Assembly (NCBI GenBank): GCA_000310025.1
Contig: FN649735.1
Coordinates: 3,939,660-4,003,659 of the forward strand
Length of the DNA: 64,000 nucleotides
Direction of reading: 5' to 3'
Origin: Ectocarpus siliculosus
Taxonomy: Eukaryota > Sar > Phaeophyceae > Ectocarpales > Ectocarpaceae
Part shown: positions 12,701-22,717 of the stretch, piece after piece
Layout: each line of letters begins with the position of its first letter
Position numbering within the stretch: position 1 is the first letter of the stretch
Position numbers and translations under genes: made by a program
Notes under the pieces: generated by a model
What the model saw: the letters and a program-made list of their open reading frames with translations, nothing else
What the model was told of the DNA's origin: nothing
Database searches by the model: none

Positions 12701-13404
12701 GAGTCGAGCTACAGTATTCTGGGACCTACGAATCCTCCTGGCGAGGGACACGGTATTCCCATGTGACTCATCCCAGAGGTATGGGCAAGGACTACAGCAT
12801 GGTGGATGGTGCACATCGCGAGACGTCGAGGCCTACTTGTAGTCTAGACTGCCGCCCGACGAGACCGTGGCCGAGACCCTACAGCAGTCTTCTTCGTCAC
12901 GCAAGAGACCGAAGAAGTAGGGGTCGACAACCCCCTGTACGAAGTCACACGAGACTGTACCCCCACTTATCATGCATGCCGTATGTACCACTACTACATC
13001 TCCTGAACGCATGATATGGCTGATGTGTCTCACCTTTCGACGGCCTGCTTCTCCGAGGTCCCCAGGTCCTGCGGTGCCGGCAGAGTAACCTCACCAAAGG
13101 CATCGAGCATGACTTTCGAGACTTCTGCCGAATTGCCCATCTGTTGTTTCTGCCACAGTGACACTTCCAGCTCGATCGCTGCTGAGTCCCGTTCGCCACC
13201 CCTTACCCCCGTTGCATTCACCACCAAAAACACGGGTTTTGCATTGATCCACTCGGAGCAGATAGCAGAGTCTGCAGATGCCTGGCCATGACCCCACGCT
13301 GTGATCCTTGCGAACGCGGTAGGTTCCACAGGAAGATGCGTGTGCTGTCGGATTTGTACAGCAAGCACTGCTGGTTTTGTTGTGTTGCCGTGCTCCATTG
13401 CCGT
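352..13404 (-). CDS. Large multi-exon gene for a protein with repeated C2-like segments and an EF-hand-like exon (partial, 3' end off the window)
   Basis: Supported exons in transcript order: 13404-13034, 12640-9940, 8866-8710, 7233-6937, 4759-4470, 3854-3581, 3279-2917, 2407-2119, 1892-1321 and 729-352. The six from 4759 to 352 join without any phase conflict, and 13404-13034 joins 12640-9940 with a split Arg codon. Links across 9.9-4.8 kb are not fully resolved. Many exons show alternating hydrophobic strands like those of C2 (beta-sandwich, membrane or Ca2+ binding) domains, for example LLQVVVALRQS, IVLFEPVSGERIASLTVDV and WWVRVTF. Large multi-C2 proteins include C2CD3, which acts at the centriole and flagellar base and would suit a flagellated lineage, but I cannot show orthology. 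The last visible exon ends in a donor site, so the gene continues left of base 352. It could also be two neighbouring genes. Confidence 0.45.
1321..1892 (-). CDS. C2-like exon of the large minus-strand gene
   Basis: The frame is open for about 190 codons. It begins with two bases that complete the Gly codon from exon 2407-2119, after acceptor ACCACAG, and ends in phase 0 at donor GTGAGA after Ser-Tyr-Thr. A Ser-rich stretch and a variable linker precede the strand-like segment REIVLFEPVSGERIASLTVD, which resembles a C2 or related beta-sandwich core. No catalytic motif is seen. Confidence 0.5.
2119..2407 (-). CDS. Exon of the large minus-strand gene
   Basis: The exon runs from an acceptor ending TGTTCAG to a donor GCAG|GTGAAC. 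It starts in phase 0 and ends in phase 1, matching both neighbours (3279-2917 before, 1892-1321 after). It encodes strand-like segments such as GVLQFVASELHF and AFLRVRVLPSG. An earlier donor, GTAAGG after FLR, would also be possible but breaks the phase to the next exon. Confidence 0.45.
2917..3279 (-). CDS. Exon of the large minus-strand gene
   Basis: Exactly 121 codons, phase 0 at both ends. The acceptor has a clear pyrimidine tract ending AAAACAG, and the donor is AAG|GTGATGG. It starts VHVDTPHGIVRTVYHGDVSL and later has a Ser/Asp-rich acidic linker followed by a strand-like CTVNVTTTFVPHK. Strand spacing fits a C2-like fold with a disordered insert. Confidence 0.5.
3581..3854 (-). CDS. C2-like exon of the large minus-strand gene
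   Basis: The acceptor is TCCACGTCAG and the donor is CGG|GTGAGT. The first base completes a Ser codon begun in exon 4759-4470, and the exon ends in phase 0. It contains GPALLQVVVALRQSQ, then SQVSLSVRADGDFGG and LAIDVLKFDDELPALDVR, a strand-turn-strand arrangement typical of C2 domains. The preceding short segment IGDLAMHSF looks like the end of another such domain. Confidence 0.55.
4280..4395. repeat. Tandem duplication, two 58-bp units
   Basis: Units at 4280-4337 and 4338-4395 begin GGTCGCTGTAGGC and differ at only about three positions. They lie in the intron just downstream of exon 4759-4470 (minus-strand sense), so they are not expected to affect the protein. The near identity suggests a recent slippage or unequal exchange. 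Confidence 0.9.
4470..4759 (-). CDS. Exon of the large minus-strand gene
   Basis: The frame is fully open for 290 bases between acceptor CTACTCACAG and donor GTCAG|GTGCGA. It ends in phase 2, which fits exon 3854-3581. It encodes a polar stretch followed by DLEDHYRACPPTYLSEFLRL and an acidic/Gly-rich tail. I do not recognise the domain; it may be a linker between C2-like units. Confidence 0.5.
4760..6936. other. Mostly intronic; possible further exons unresolved
   Basis: A minus-strand segment near 5570-5640 encodes GFINVHANLPIGNV after a possible acceptor, and another frame at 6300-6560 stays open with Arg/Ser-rich sequence. Neither has two convincing splice borders. The 6937 exon ends in phase 2 and the 4759 exon starts in phase 0, so at least one exon is missing from my model here. 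Confidence 0.3.
6937..7233 (-). CDS. C2-like exon of the large minus-strand gene
   Basis: A donor CAGAT|GTGAGT closes the exon in phase 2; the acceptor is probably GCGCAG. The translation has a strand DIHLRIHVMPRLL, a Gly/Ser/Arg loop, then AKIITVVLEEGRCL and LELFAEIVLHVENSGGGG. The two hydrophobic strand pairs with a charged loop are C2-like. The exact 5' border is less certain than the 3' border. Confidence 0.5.
7234..8709. other. No firm gene; possible small exon near 8480-8560
   Basis: On the minus strand a good acceptor (pyrimidine run ending TGCAAG, near 8556) precedes an open frame encoding PDPHTDDGYNSLTCPMLILP and a Pro-rich run. It could be one more exon of the large gene. The remainder, including the AT-richer 7500-8080, shows no convincing coding signal. 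Confidence 0.25.
8710..8866 (-). CDS. Probable C2-like exon with a frame break at a poly-G run
   Basis: The frame reads RRDGIAQLDGILLING, then GDNTMWMTLERDKPMLGGG, the usual end of a C2 domain, where a W-x-L-E/R strand is followed by a GGG turn and a hydrophobic strand. The last strand (EVAALVVE) and a perfect donor GAG|GTGAGA are present, but in the next frame. The switch falls on a run of 10 G (10 C on the plus strand, 8733-8742); 11 would keep the frame. The cause is either a one-base error in the assembly or a real inactivating indel. Confidence 0.45.
8867..9939. other. Intronic or intergenic stretch, no gene recognised
   Basis: Several frames stay open by chance on both strands. None shows a family motif, codon bias or paired splice sites that I can support. 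Confidence 0.3.
9940..12640 (-). CDS. Giant exon (about 900 codons) of the C2-like protein
   Basis: The frame is open throughout, from acceptor CTTACAG (first base completes an Arg codon from exon 13404-13034) to donor GGACAG|GTATGA in phase 0. The start reads HSREIGSIAIRAWMATP, so the ATG at 12582 is internal rather than the true start. A Ser/Gln-rich disordered region follows, then strand-like segments including AEIRVLVRSLLLP, PPYVRISLQPGAYS and TGQINIDFGVVLTGEAEV, and near the end VLLEVLAIHGQGIEGW with WWVRVTFSD. These suggest two or more C2-like domains separated by long linkers. No enzyme motif is seen. Confidence 0.6.
13034..13404 (-). CDS. Upstream C2-like exon of the same gene
   Basis: The acceptor is TTATCTTCTTCAG and the donor is AAAG|GTGAGA in phase 2. 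It encodes AVLAVQIRQHTHLP, FARITAWGHGQ, SEWINAKPVFLVV, IELEVSLWQK and DAFGEVTLP. This strand order, with a charged loop after the first strand and a D-x-x-G-x-V/x-L end, is typical of a C2 domain. Whether an ATG a few codons in (near 13398) is the start, or further exons lie to the right, cannot be told. Confidence 0.6.
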
Positions 13405-13838
13405 CTGAAGAAGATAAATATCAAGACGGGAGATATGACAGGAGCAAATGCCGATCGTTGCTGCACACCATAGGCGCAATCCTCGGCGCCCGATCCTCAG
13501 ATAGGCATTCTGGGATCCTGGGTCCACTTCCGCATCAGTCGCATGAGAGAGAACTTAGACCTAAAAGCATCATATCAATTTCTGCCTCAAAATCATGGCG
13601 AGATCTACAGATAAGGATCGGATCGCAGGTCGCAGGTGGCAGGTCGTTTTGGTTCTCGCGCAAAGGAACCAACCGTTCGGGGTGCCGAGAACTTTATTTT
13701 TTTTACGGCGCGAGGGAGAATCAGAGGACAAAAAGAGCCGTCGCATAGATACAAGTGCATACGTTCGTGCCCCCGCATCCTCCTCTCTCCCTCCTTGCCC
13801 TTTTCCTGTATCTTTGTCCCTCACCAGCACAGAGGGCA

Positions 13839-14222
13839 ATGTCTTCCGACACGGGTGTGGTGGGAACTGACCCGCCGTCGACCCCACAGCAGTGCGAACA
13901 TGGTGACCCTCTGGATGGCTTTAACTGCAAGCTGACCGGGTAAGAGAGCTACACGCCCATTCCCCCATTGCTCAACCACGTATCTGACGACCTTCCAGCT
14001 ATGAAGATGGCCTTATCATGCAATTGTCCCGTTCTTGCCTTGGACCCCGTCGTGGGCTCGCGGGGAGCAAGGGTCTGGTGATGTTTTCGTGTTCAACAAC
14101 CCGCCGGCCTCCGGCACCCTCGATGTTGAACCGTCCTGCCCTGTTCGGGGAAAAGAAAAAAGAAAAGAGCAATGAAGTCGCCTCTACCCTCCGCCAAAGG
14201 AAGTCTCTCTCGCTGGTATTAT
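13839..14222 (+). CDS. Small two-exon gene model, unknown function
   Basis: Exon 1 (13839-13939) starts at ATG (MSSDTGVVGTDPPS) and ends at donor GG|GTAAGA. Exon 2 (13999-14222) follows acceptor CCTTCCAG, keeps frame across a Gly codon and ends at TAG. The product would be about 108 residues with a Lys-rich segment (EKKKEKSNEV) and no recognisable domain. The intron would be only 59 bp, shorter than its neighbours. It may be the 5' end of a longer gene, or spurious. Confidence 0.25.
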
Positions 14223-17200
14223 AGCAAGATGAGATCCTTGACCTGTTGAGGATCAACTGACGGTTTGCTTTTCCCTCCGGACTTCCAACCGGAAACTGAT
14301 ATCGTAGAGCAACTTCTTTCGGCTTGTAGGCAAGTCATACGGCCAGTTCGCTACATATCTTGGTGATGACGTGTACCAACAGTCGCACCCGTAACAGATG
14401 TAAGAAGATGCAACTCTGTGGGTCACACCGCGCATGATCCTCGTGCCAGTGCAAGACTAAGCAACTGCTGGATGCTGCGGTTGTGGAGACGGTGGATCGT
14501 GAAAGGTAGTCTGGACCCGGACTCTTTGGATCGCAGCTGCAGCCCCAGATCTGGGCGTGCGAACGCTCATGCATGTCGCCGCGCTCCGTGAAGTCCTCAA
14601 CTGACTTCGTTGATAACACTTTTAAAGTGCACACAATCTGCTTCAACCAGCCACGGTGTCTCCGGGATCGTCTTGGATGTTAGAATATGTTTTTGAATAT
14701 TTGAGGGAAGGCATGGTAACGTGGTAGCGACAAGTCCAAAACCACTGCTCTCTGCGGCAACTACAGTAAGGGATTGTTTCGCAACACTTGCCGACTACTT
14801 CTGAAGTACTTGAGTCGTTCGCATCTCGTGTGTGTTAGCTGGATGCTCTTGCGGTCGTTTTTCGATGCAGCAGTATCAGTCGAAACCAATCGATGTTCCT
14901 TTCCCACTCCGTCATCCATGTTTCACCTCCTTCTTGGCCGTTTTTTCACGTTGACCTCTTCCCGTCCCCCGATTTCCTTGGCTGATGGTTGCATTCTTGA
15001 GACCCGAAACCTCTTTGGGTTGAGATTAAGCGGGCGTACACGGCGCGACAGAAAGAAAAACCGGTGCGTTGCAACGACTACGTACGCTTTGTTTGGCGCC
15101 AAGCCTCAACGGCATATGGACACGTTGATCGGCTTGTTCTGAATAGTTGGAGCGCCTCTTCCGTCGTGGTGCTCGTAGGGGGATCACGGGGAGGCAGTCC
15201 CTCGAACGGGCGCGGTCCTGTGCTCGTGGGTGTTATGTCCAACACTTTCAACAGACTTGATCACCCTTCTCGTGCACGGTACATGTGTTCGGAAACGACT
15301 GAAGGTGGGCGTGGACTAATCAGCTAGGCTCATTTCCACGCTGATGAAAAGTATGTACCCGACTGCGTCACTTTTTGACCTTAGAAGGCGGTACCCATGT
15401 GTGTCGTTTGCCCTTTTCTTTTTTGGGTCTGTCGTAGTCTGTGTCTTCCTGCAAGGGAACCACCCCGTGAGCAATGCTTGCCACTGTTCCTACACCACAT
15501 CTCACGCTCTGGTCGACCGTGCACGTTTTGAACACGCGCGGCGTCAACTCGATGCGAGCATCGTCACGAAACGTTGTCTAGACATGCGCTGACCTGGTAC
15601 CCGCTGTAAAGACTGCTATGGACGCTTTGGGATAGGTGTACTGATTGTAAAAAGTACAAACGCGTGAAATGTGTTGTGGATGATCGCATGACCCTCCCAC
15701 CCCCCCCCTCTCTCTCTCTCCGCTCACTCTCTTCCCTCCACCAGGTGGTATCTGGTACTGTTTTGGGTGGGGCTTTTCTGCATCTTTTGTGCGATCGTCA
15801 GGCTGCGTTCCTGGTGCACGGTGACCCCGGTCATTCGATGTTGCCGGAGGTGGTTTCGCTGCGAGAAACATGGTACGCATCATGCTGTTGGTGTTGTATT
15901 TTTCGTCTTTGGGAGGGCCGTATTCGAACCAGCCTGACAACACCCTCTCTGTCACACGGCATTGATCACAATGTTGACAAACGCTTGGCTTCTTTCGTCC
16001 AAAAGCACGATTCCCGTTGGAATATAGTGGCTCGGACGCGCCGGGTTTCTGGCCCTGTTCTTCCTATTTGCGTGTTGGCATTGGCCTACACTGCAGAATA
16101 TCAGGACGACAGATATGAACAAAGAACATCGCTTTTTGATGATCAACGTTTGTGTTCACGGGAAAATATGGCAGCTATCAAGAACACTACGACAATTCTA
16201 TCAACGTTGAAAACCCCAGCGGCCATCCCGACGTCCCCGGTCCGGTTTTCAGTTCCCACCCCGACCGCCCGTCCGTTCGTCCGCAGTAGGAGGGCGGCGA
16301 TTTGGACCTGGTTCCCTTTCGGGGTAATATGTATCTCCGGACCAGAATGTTGCCCCATTTCCAGCCATTTGTGCTAAGTACTGTGTCAACCTTGAAGTAG
16401 GGCAGGCATCCCACGTGTGGCGGGTGTCCTGCCATCCTTGCCGTATATTCGTACCAGTGGTCGTTTTTTCTGGCCTCTTGGATAGGAAAATGCTAGAAGC
16501 TCCACACTTCTTCTACCTGCTACCACACGCGAGCACATGTGACCATCTCATTCGGGTACCCCCCTCCCGCCGCAGCCGCAACTCGAGTTTGTATCTATCC
16601 GTCGAAAGCCATTTACTTTGAAATGTTCGCCCGGTTTCTGAACATCCAGGGAGGCAACCAAACGGCGTTGTCGTAAGGCAGGAACAACAGCAGCAGGAGC
16701 AGCAGGAGCAGCAGCAGCAGCAACGTCGTGATCGTGGTCGGCGGCGAGCATCAGGAGAGTGGGAAAAATGCAATGCCCGTGATGACAAGGTTGGTGCTGC
16801 AACTTCTTCGATGGGAATCTAAGGCCGCAGGAAACCCACTGTCGGCACGTTCGGCTTAAGCTGTTGGCAGCCCCACCTATTTAGCACAAGAGCATGCCAG
16901 AGATACCAACGCCGCCATCCTCTCTGCCGGACGACGTCTCGACAGGACAAAAATGAGTGAGTGGATGTCTCCAAATCCGTTCATTGACTGGATGTGTCCT
17001 GCGAGGTCCTGCAACAAGATGACACAGGACCGTTGGCTGTGGTAGAACCGTTGGTCCTGTTCGGAAGGTCTCCGGGATCAAGACTTCGATACTGCTGATG
17101 CTTTGTTGCTGTCCTCAAGCACCTACCCATGCGCGTTCGCCGTCTTGAAGGCAGTGTTCACCGGCAGGCCTTTTCGTTTGGTGTAGACGTTTCAGTTCAA

Positions 17201-17928
17201 CACTGGTAGCGATAGGTACCCACACTTACACTCATGGTACAGGGGCACGGAAGTTATGGACCCCATTGACGGTAGCGGGGTTGGCCTTCGGCCGGTGGTT
17301 CCCCTCGGTGCCCAAGATGGTCGTTACAGCGATGGAACACGAAGAACACAAATGCGGGGGAAGATAGCGTGGTGTTAGGCTTGACGAGAATAAAAGGCTT
17401 TCATGCGAAGTCTTTTGCAACACAACCTCAACACCAACGAAAAAGGAAAGATGAGGGGAAACTCCAAGTAATGAAACCATCGTGCGTGCTTTTCTTTTCT
17501 TCGACGAAAGTGCGGTCCATCGCGAAATTCATCTTGTGTTCTCTGTAAGACCCTTAGCGTCCGCAAATAGCCGAGAGGCATACCTCTTCATGGCCTTGTG
17601 GTGAACACCTGATAAGGTCTCCACGTTTGTCTTTCTCGGCGAATATCTGAATCTCATCGAGCGGGTCCTAATACTTTCGGTTGATCCTATGTTGTCTGTT
17701 AGCCGCTGTTGTGTTTCACCACATAGGCCATAAGTAAGATTCCACCGCAATCTCTGTTTCCGTCAACTGTGACTCCCCACCCCACCTCACGCCCCCCTGC
17801 CCTGCCCCTCCCGCCACCGTCCTGTGCCTCAATCACTTAGCGTGCGCAGTCGAAATCACACCATCAACGGTATTTCCGTTGGCACCAAGACAATCTCCTC
17901 AATATACCTCCCGAACATGAGTTCGGCG
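14223..17928. other. Gene-poor stretch
   Basis: No coding region is supported. A strong acceptor-like pyrimidine tract (15706-15744) precedes a plus-strand frame with SGTVLGGAFLHLL, which faintly recalls a ZIP-transporter helix, but neither a donor nor other helices could be matched. Confidence 0.3.
16684..16722. repeat. Imperfect CAG/GAG trinucleotide microsatellite
   Basis: About 13 units of CAG and GAG in a row. No coding frame through it is supported. Confidence 0.85.
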
Positions 17929-18290
17929 TGCGCCGGTCTCCCGCATTCACCACGACGCCAACGCCACGGGCGTCAAGAACAACGTCGGGCTTGGCGCCGC
18001 CGACATGGCGACATCACCGCCATCACTCCCAAGCCCAGCACCGTCCTCAAGAGCGACGCGCGTCGTTTTCGAGGGGAAGTAGTAGGTCGTCCATGTCAAG
18101 CACCAGCGGGTCGTGCAGCAGGTCCGTGCTCTTGGTCGCCGCTACGTCAAGGACATCAACTCGTACCAGAACGACCACCACGCTCACATCAGGCACAACG
18201 ACAACAATAGGCACAACGTCGGCTCGCGGACGAGAAGGGCGGTGGCAGTCGTGGACGACCCTGGGATTGGAGCCGAGGCCACCTTGACAG
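17929..18290 (+). pseudogene. Decayed coding sequence split over frames
   Basis: C-ending codon bias and sensible protein text move from frame to frame. One frame reads DANATGVKNNVGLGAADM, the next DITAITPKPSTVLKSDA, another VVFEGK followed by stops, and a last one RALGRRYVKDINSYQNDHH. No splice borders explain the changes. This looks like a formerly coding region that has taken several indels. The family is unknown to me. Confidence 0.3.
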
Positions 18291-19989
18291 GAGGCGGTTG
18301 GATGGGTGCAGCAAACGGCCGCCTTTAAGTCCAAGTATCCATCGTTTCGCGATTGTGTCAGTGTCAGTAACGTCACAGGTGGGTACTGTTTTTGCGTGGG
18401 CACTGTTTTGTGTTGGTGCTCGTTGTGAAAAAGAGAAGGACCGGCCTATTCTTCCGTACTTTTCTGTTCGGTTTCATCCGCGAGTTGTCGGATCTATCCC
18501 GCGATGGCGATATGGTTTCTAATCAAGTTCGAGTGGAGGCCACTCATCATTGGAATAAAACGTGCGTGTTTGTTAGTACGAGCAGTTTTCTCCAAAGTTC
18601 TGTCTGCTTTGTGCTGTTTGGTCGTGGCCCATGGGAGCCGAGGAATGCGCTTTATCACGGCGGAGTGTGTGAGTACGATGGAGTGTATGAGCAGCCGATG
18701 AGCTCGCGTGTGGAGGGCGCGGATAGAGACATAGAACCAACGCACCCGTCTACGCTGCCCGGCGAAGAACGGGGGTGCGGGAGGAGTCCACCCGATTGCG
18801 ACCCGCTTCTATCCACAATATGCCTAACGTCTCGCTCACCAAATACTGACGAATAGACGTCACGGCCGTTGTATCACGATGAATTCGTACGCTCACGTGT
18901 GACTACCACGTGTGAATACCCGTGCACTGAAACGGTAGCGTGTGAGATCGGAATCAAAATCTAAGGAAGGAGTCGTTGGAATCGTAGGCAGTGAGCTAAA
19001 TCGTGATATCTTTGGGTGTTGGAGGTTGTGCGCACCATCCGCGTAAGCTCACAAGAGCCTAGGGCGGCCACGTGAGACCTTGAGGAGTGCTAGAGTGCTT
19101 GTGGACACCCTGGATTTGCATCTTGTCGTTCATAGCCGGTTCAAGCTTCCTAAACAATTTTTCCTGTTGCCGATGCGTCCTGCGACTGAGTATTTGCCGT
19201 AGGAAGGGCCGGAATTTACACCCGGGTGCAGTATAGGATGGACGAATGAACTTGCGTACACATAAATTAATCAGCACAGGGGAAAGCCAGGACAGTGCGG
19301 GTGACCGCTATTATAGGCACATTCGCTGAACTTGGCGATAGCGTGGGAAGTGCGGGGGGGCGTTTCCTCTTCCTCGCCTTGGTAAAGCTGAATACGATTT
19401 CCAACTACTGTACCTCCTCGTCGCAGATACCACCCGCAACTCCCTAGAACCAGTATTCGCCCACGCTGTATCGCCTCGGTTTGGATGAAGATCGGCTCTC
19501 TGCCAGTTGTCACGGCCTTCCTCGAAGGTAAAGTTCTGCTTTCGAGCCCCGATCGCGGCGGTCTTAGTTCGGTCGACATCGCTAAGCCCGCCTCCTCGTC
19601 GTCCCCGCGGAGGTCAAAGCAGAAGGAGCGGTTGCCATGTCCGCCTTCCCTCCTTTTCGTTCGGTTATTCTGTGTTGTTTCTGCGCCTACACAATGCCTG
19701 TCTACAATGAAACTCTCACCAGGCTTGCCATGTCCACAGCTTTTGATTGAGTCAAGCATGCCCTCGACAGCTTCGAAAGCCTTGCTGAAAAAAGAAATCT
19801 CAGGTCGTTGACCGGTGGGGCTTTCCGCCCTCCTGGCTCCTCATCTCACTTCTTCTAAGTATTCAATCTCACTTTCCTCCTTACTCAGAAGCTGTAGGCT
19901 TCGGTGGCTCCGACCTATATTCATTGGCCTTCTTATTCCGATTCCCCCACCTTTGTCCGACCGTGTCTCAAAGGCTGATCTCGACCTAT
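18291..19989. other. No gene recognised
   Basis: Open frames at 18392-18856 (plus) and 19271-19811 (overlapping on both strands) lack motifs, splice support or codon bias. Confidence 0.3.
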
Positions 19990-20690
19990 GGCTCACGTCT
20001 CGCGACATGTTGCTCCAGACGCGTGCAACCATGCGCGTAGTTTGAACGGTCGTCTCCTGTCTTAATCGCTCGTTTTTGCTTCTCGAGCATTGACGTCGGT
20101 AAAAATCGAATCTCAAAGCCCGCTAGGCAGGATATCAAAGTTAAATGATTGTGTCAGGTGGTGGTTTAGAGCAATGAAAGTGAGTTCGGGCCGAGTGAGT
20201 TTCCAGCGCGATATTGTGCCGAAAGCCATGACACGACGAAAGCGCATCCGGCGAGTCGACGGGTAAGCAAATTGTACGTTGTGCCAGAAGTGTGCGACCA
20301 TGCGCGCTTGTTTCGGTCCTTTTGCACGGTTGGTCTTCTGTCTTCCTGTCTTTATCGCTCTTTTTAGCTTCACGAACAACGCCGGAAACAATCGAATCTC
20401 GCCGTCAGCGTGGCAGCAACCACGGCATAATTCTCATTTCAGAGGTGTTTTAGTAATGAAAATATATGTGTGCCGAGTGAGTTTCCGACGCGACCTACAT
20501 AGAACCAATCGTTATCTTAGCAAGATACGGTTCGCCGATGCGCCGGCATGCTGCATACGCCTGAAATGTGCGACCGTGAGGGATCGTGTGCGACCATTCG
20601 CCCTGTTTCTCTCCTCTTCACGGTTCGCCGTCTTCCTGTCTCTGTCGCTCGTTTTTTGTGATCTTGGTGAATGGCATGTTTTAAAATTTC
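19990..20690. repeat. Diverged tandem repeat, about 275-bp period, three copies
   Basis: A block starting GCGACCATGCGCG, followed by CTGTCTT..ATCGCTC and ending CAATCGAATCTC, recurs near 20026, 20295 and 20570. A second block, GAGTGAGTTTCC, recurs near 20190 and 20473. Copies are clearly related but eroded. Confidence 0.6.
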
Positions 20691-21267
20691 TTGGTGAATC
20701 TCATCTAGGGATTCAGAGGAGTGAATTCATTCTTTGTGAAGTCTATCTCAACCATGTTGTGAAAGATCAAATGTATATCAGAAACCGAAAGGCCTCATCA
20801 TCAGCACAGAAAATGTTTCTCTTTGTTGGATAGTCATTGCACCTTTTGGGGTATTTGCTTTGTTGCACAGCAAGTATAATTTATTGCGATAATACATTTC
20901 TTTGGGTACTTGGCCTGTGGCCACGGTTGGAAGGTGTGTGACTGACTGACTGAGAAGCTACTGGGACGGCTGTTTACAATATCACCACAACAGCGAACGG
21001 TGACCGGTGAGTTTCTCTAGCACCACACTACCCTTGCTCTTCCCCAGATGGATAGGAGTCCGCGGTTGATTAGCAATGGGAATGAACGTAGTGTTGCACC
21101 GCGACTAACATATGAATCTACGGTTGTTCCACGAGCGTCTGATGTTTCAGTTTTTGTTTCCATTCGCCGTCGGGTCGTGATCTGTCAACAACGCAGTGTA
21201 CTCAGCCAGCAGCTAATCAAACCCGCTCAAAAACAAATCAGCTTCAGACAGGCAAAGCCGACGATAC

Positions 21268-22717
21268 TCACTCGTCGCGTTGATTTATCACAATATGCGG
21301 TCCCGAGATAGCCGTACTCCCTGCTTCTTCTGCTTCCCTCGCGCACTGGCGCTTCGCGGACGCTTCCGCCTCCTGTCTGTGCCATTTCCTCATGAACCAT
21401 GCCGCCCCGTCCTCGACCTTGTTGTACCACGCCTCCGGGTCCTTGGCGCTCTCTTTCCATTCCCCCCTTCCTTTTCGTCTCCCATGTTGAACGCCACGAG
21501 GTCCTCTCCTAGACGAGACACCCAGTCGCTCTCCTGCCTGCCCCGGTATCCCACGCCCGCCATCGCTCCTACCAGCATGCGCTTGGGGAGGCGGTTGTCC
21601 TCCATGCGCATAACGAAGCCCGCGAAACACAGTCTCCGTTTGCGCACGGTGGCCTCGATGGTTTCCTCGCAGCCGGCCTGGATGAGGGCCTGGGCATAGG
21701 ACAAGGGGGCGGTCTGAGCGGCTTGCTCCAGCCGATGCACCGTGTCAGGAACTGGCGGTGGGTCCCATTGAGCTTCGTGTAGTGCTCCGCTGTTAGGCTC
21801 CACGAGGCGCACCCGTACAGGAGAGTCTCCACCACTTCAGCCTGTTGTAGCTGGATCTTGAGCTGGCGGTCGGCCGGTCGCCTGTCGTACATCGAAACAC
21901 TCTTCCGGCGGTAGCACTTCCACGCTCGGCAGCTGCGGCTCGTAATCTCCCGGTCGGCCTTCCCGTCCGTGCAGATGGTACGTCCGAGGTACACAAACCG
22001 ATCTGTCTGCTTGCACCTCTGACCGGCGGCGCTGACCGTGAACGGGCGTTGCTCGATCGGCAACATGCACATGATCTCCGTCTTTGGCTCCGATACCATC
22101 AGTCCGAACAGGCCGGCCACGCGCACGATGACGGACATAATCTTCTCGAGACTCTCCGGCGAGCGCGAGACGATGGCCGCGTCGTCAGCATAGAGCATGG
22201 CCCACAGGGCCTCCACGTCCGTCACCACCGTCGTCTTCTTCCCAGCCGACCTGCCCTTCTTGCCCGTGTACTCCACTTGTGTCCCGATCTTGACCATGCC
22301 CGCCGTTACCTTGGGGTCCTTGTCGAGCTCGGCCACGGCGACCATGAGCATCGCGGCAAAGAACAAGTTGAACAGCAGCGGGGCCAGGTTGCATCCCTGT
22401 CGGAGGCCTTGGCCCACGTCGAACCATTCCGAGTACTGCCCGTCGTCCGTTCGGACGCGCGTCCTCATGCCCTCGTGGAAGTGGCGAATGACCGCCAGCA
22501 TCTTCGGGGGCACGCCGAAGCGTCGGAGCACGTCCCACAGTAGGTCTCGGTCCACCGAATCGTACGCCTTGGTGAGGTCGACGAAGCACGCGAAGACCGC
22601 AGTACTCTTCTTCCTCGCGAGCTCATGGAGCCGCTGGATCGCGAACAGCATGTCGAGCGTCGACCGGTGTGGGCGGATGCACTGTTGTAGAAAACACTTC
22701 GTAAGTACAGTATGCAT
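21268..22717 (-). mobile_element. Non-LTR retrotransposon remnant, reverse transcriptase (5'-truncated, frame-shifted)
   Basis: The reverse transcriptase palm is clear: motif [18 protein letters not shown], motif [18 protein letters not shown], motif [10 protein letters not shown], and the thumb-side [16 protein letters not shown]-terminal part typical of LINE ORF2 follows ([10 protein letters not shown]). The fingers region and any endonuclease upstream of HRSTLDMLF are missing, so the copy is 5'-truncated near 22690. The C-terminal part continues in a second frame from about 21735 ([17 protein letters not shown]) and a third from about 21470 (ending GPHIVINQRDE then stop), so at least two indels have broken it. 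No target-site duplication or poly-A tail was identified. Confidence 0.85.

Noticed and set aside
15706-15900. Possible ZIP metal-transporter exon (SGTVLGGAFLHLL) after a strong pyrimidine tract
   Set aside because: Only one weak helix-like match, no histidine-rich loop, no other helices in phase nearby.
20930-20960. GACTGACTGACTGA run as an origin or attachment site
   Set aside because: Only three to four short units and no partner site.
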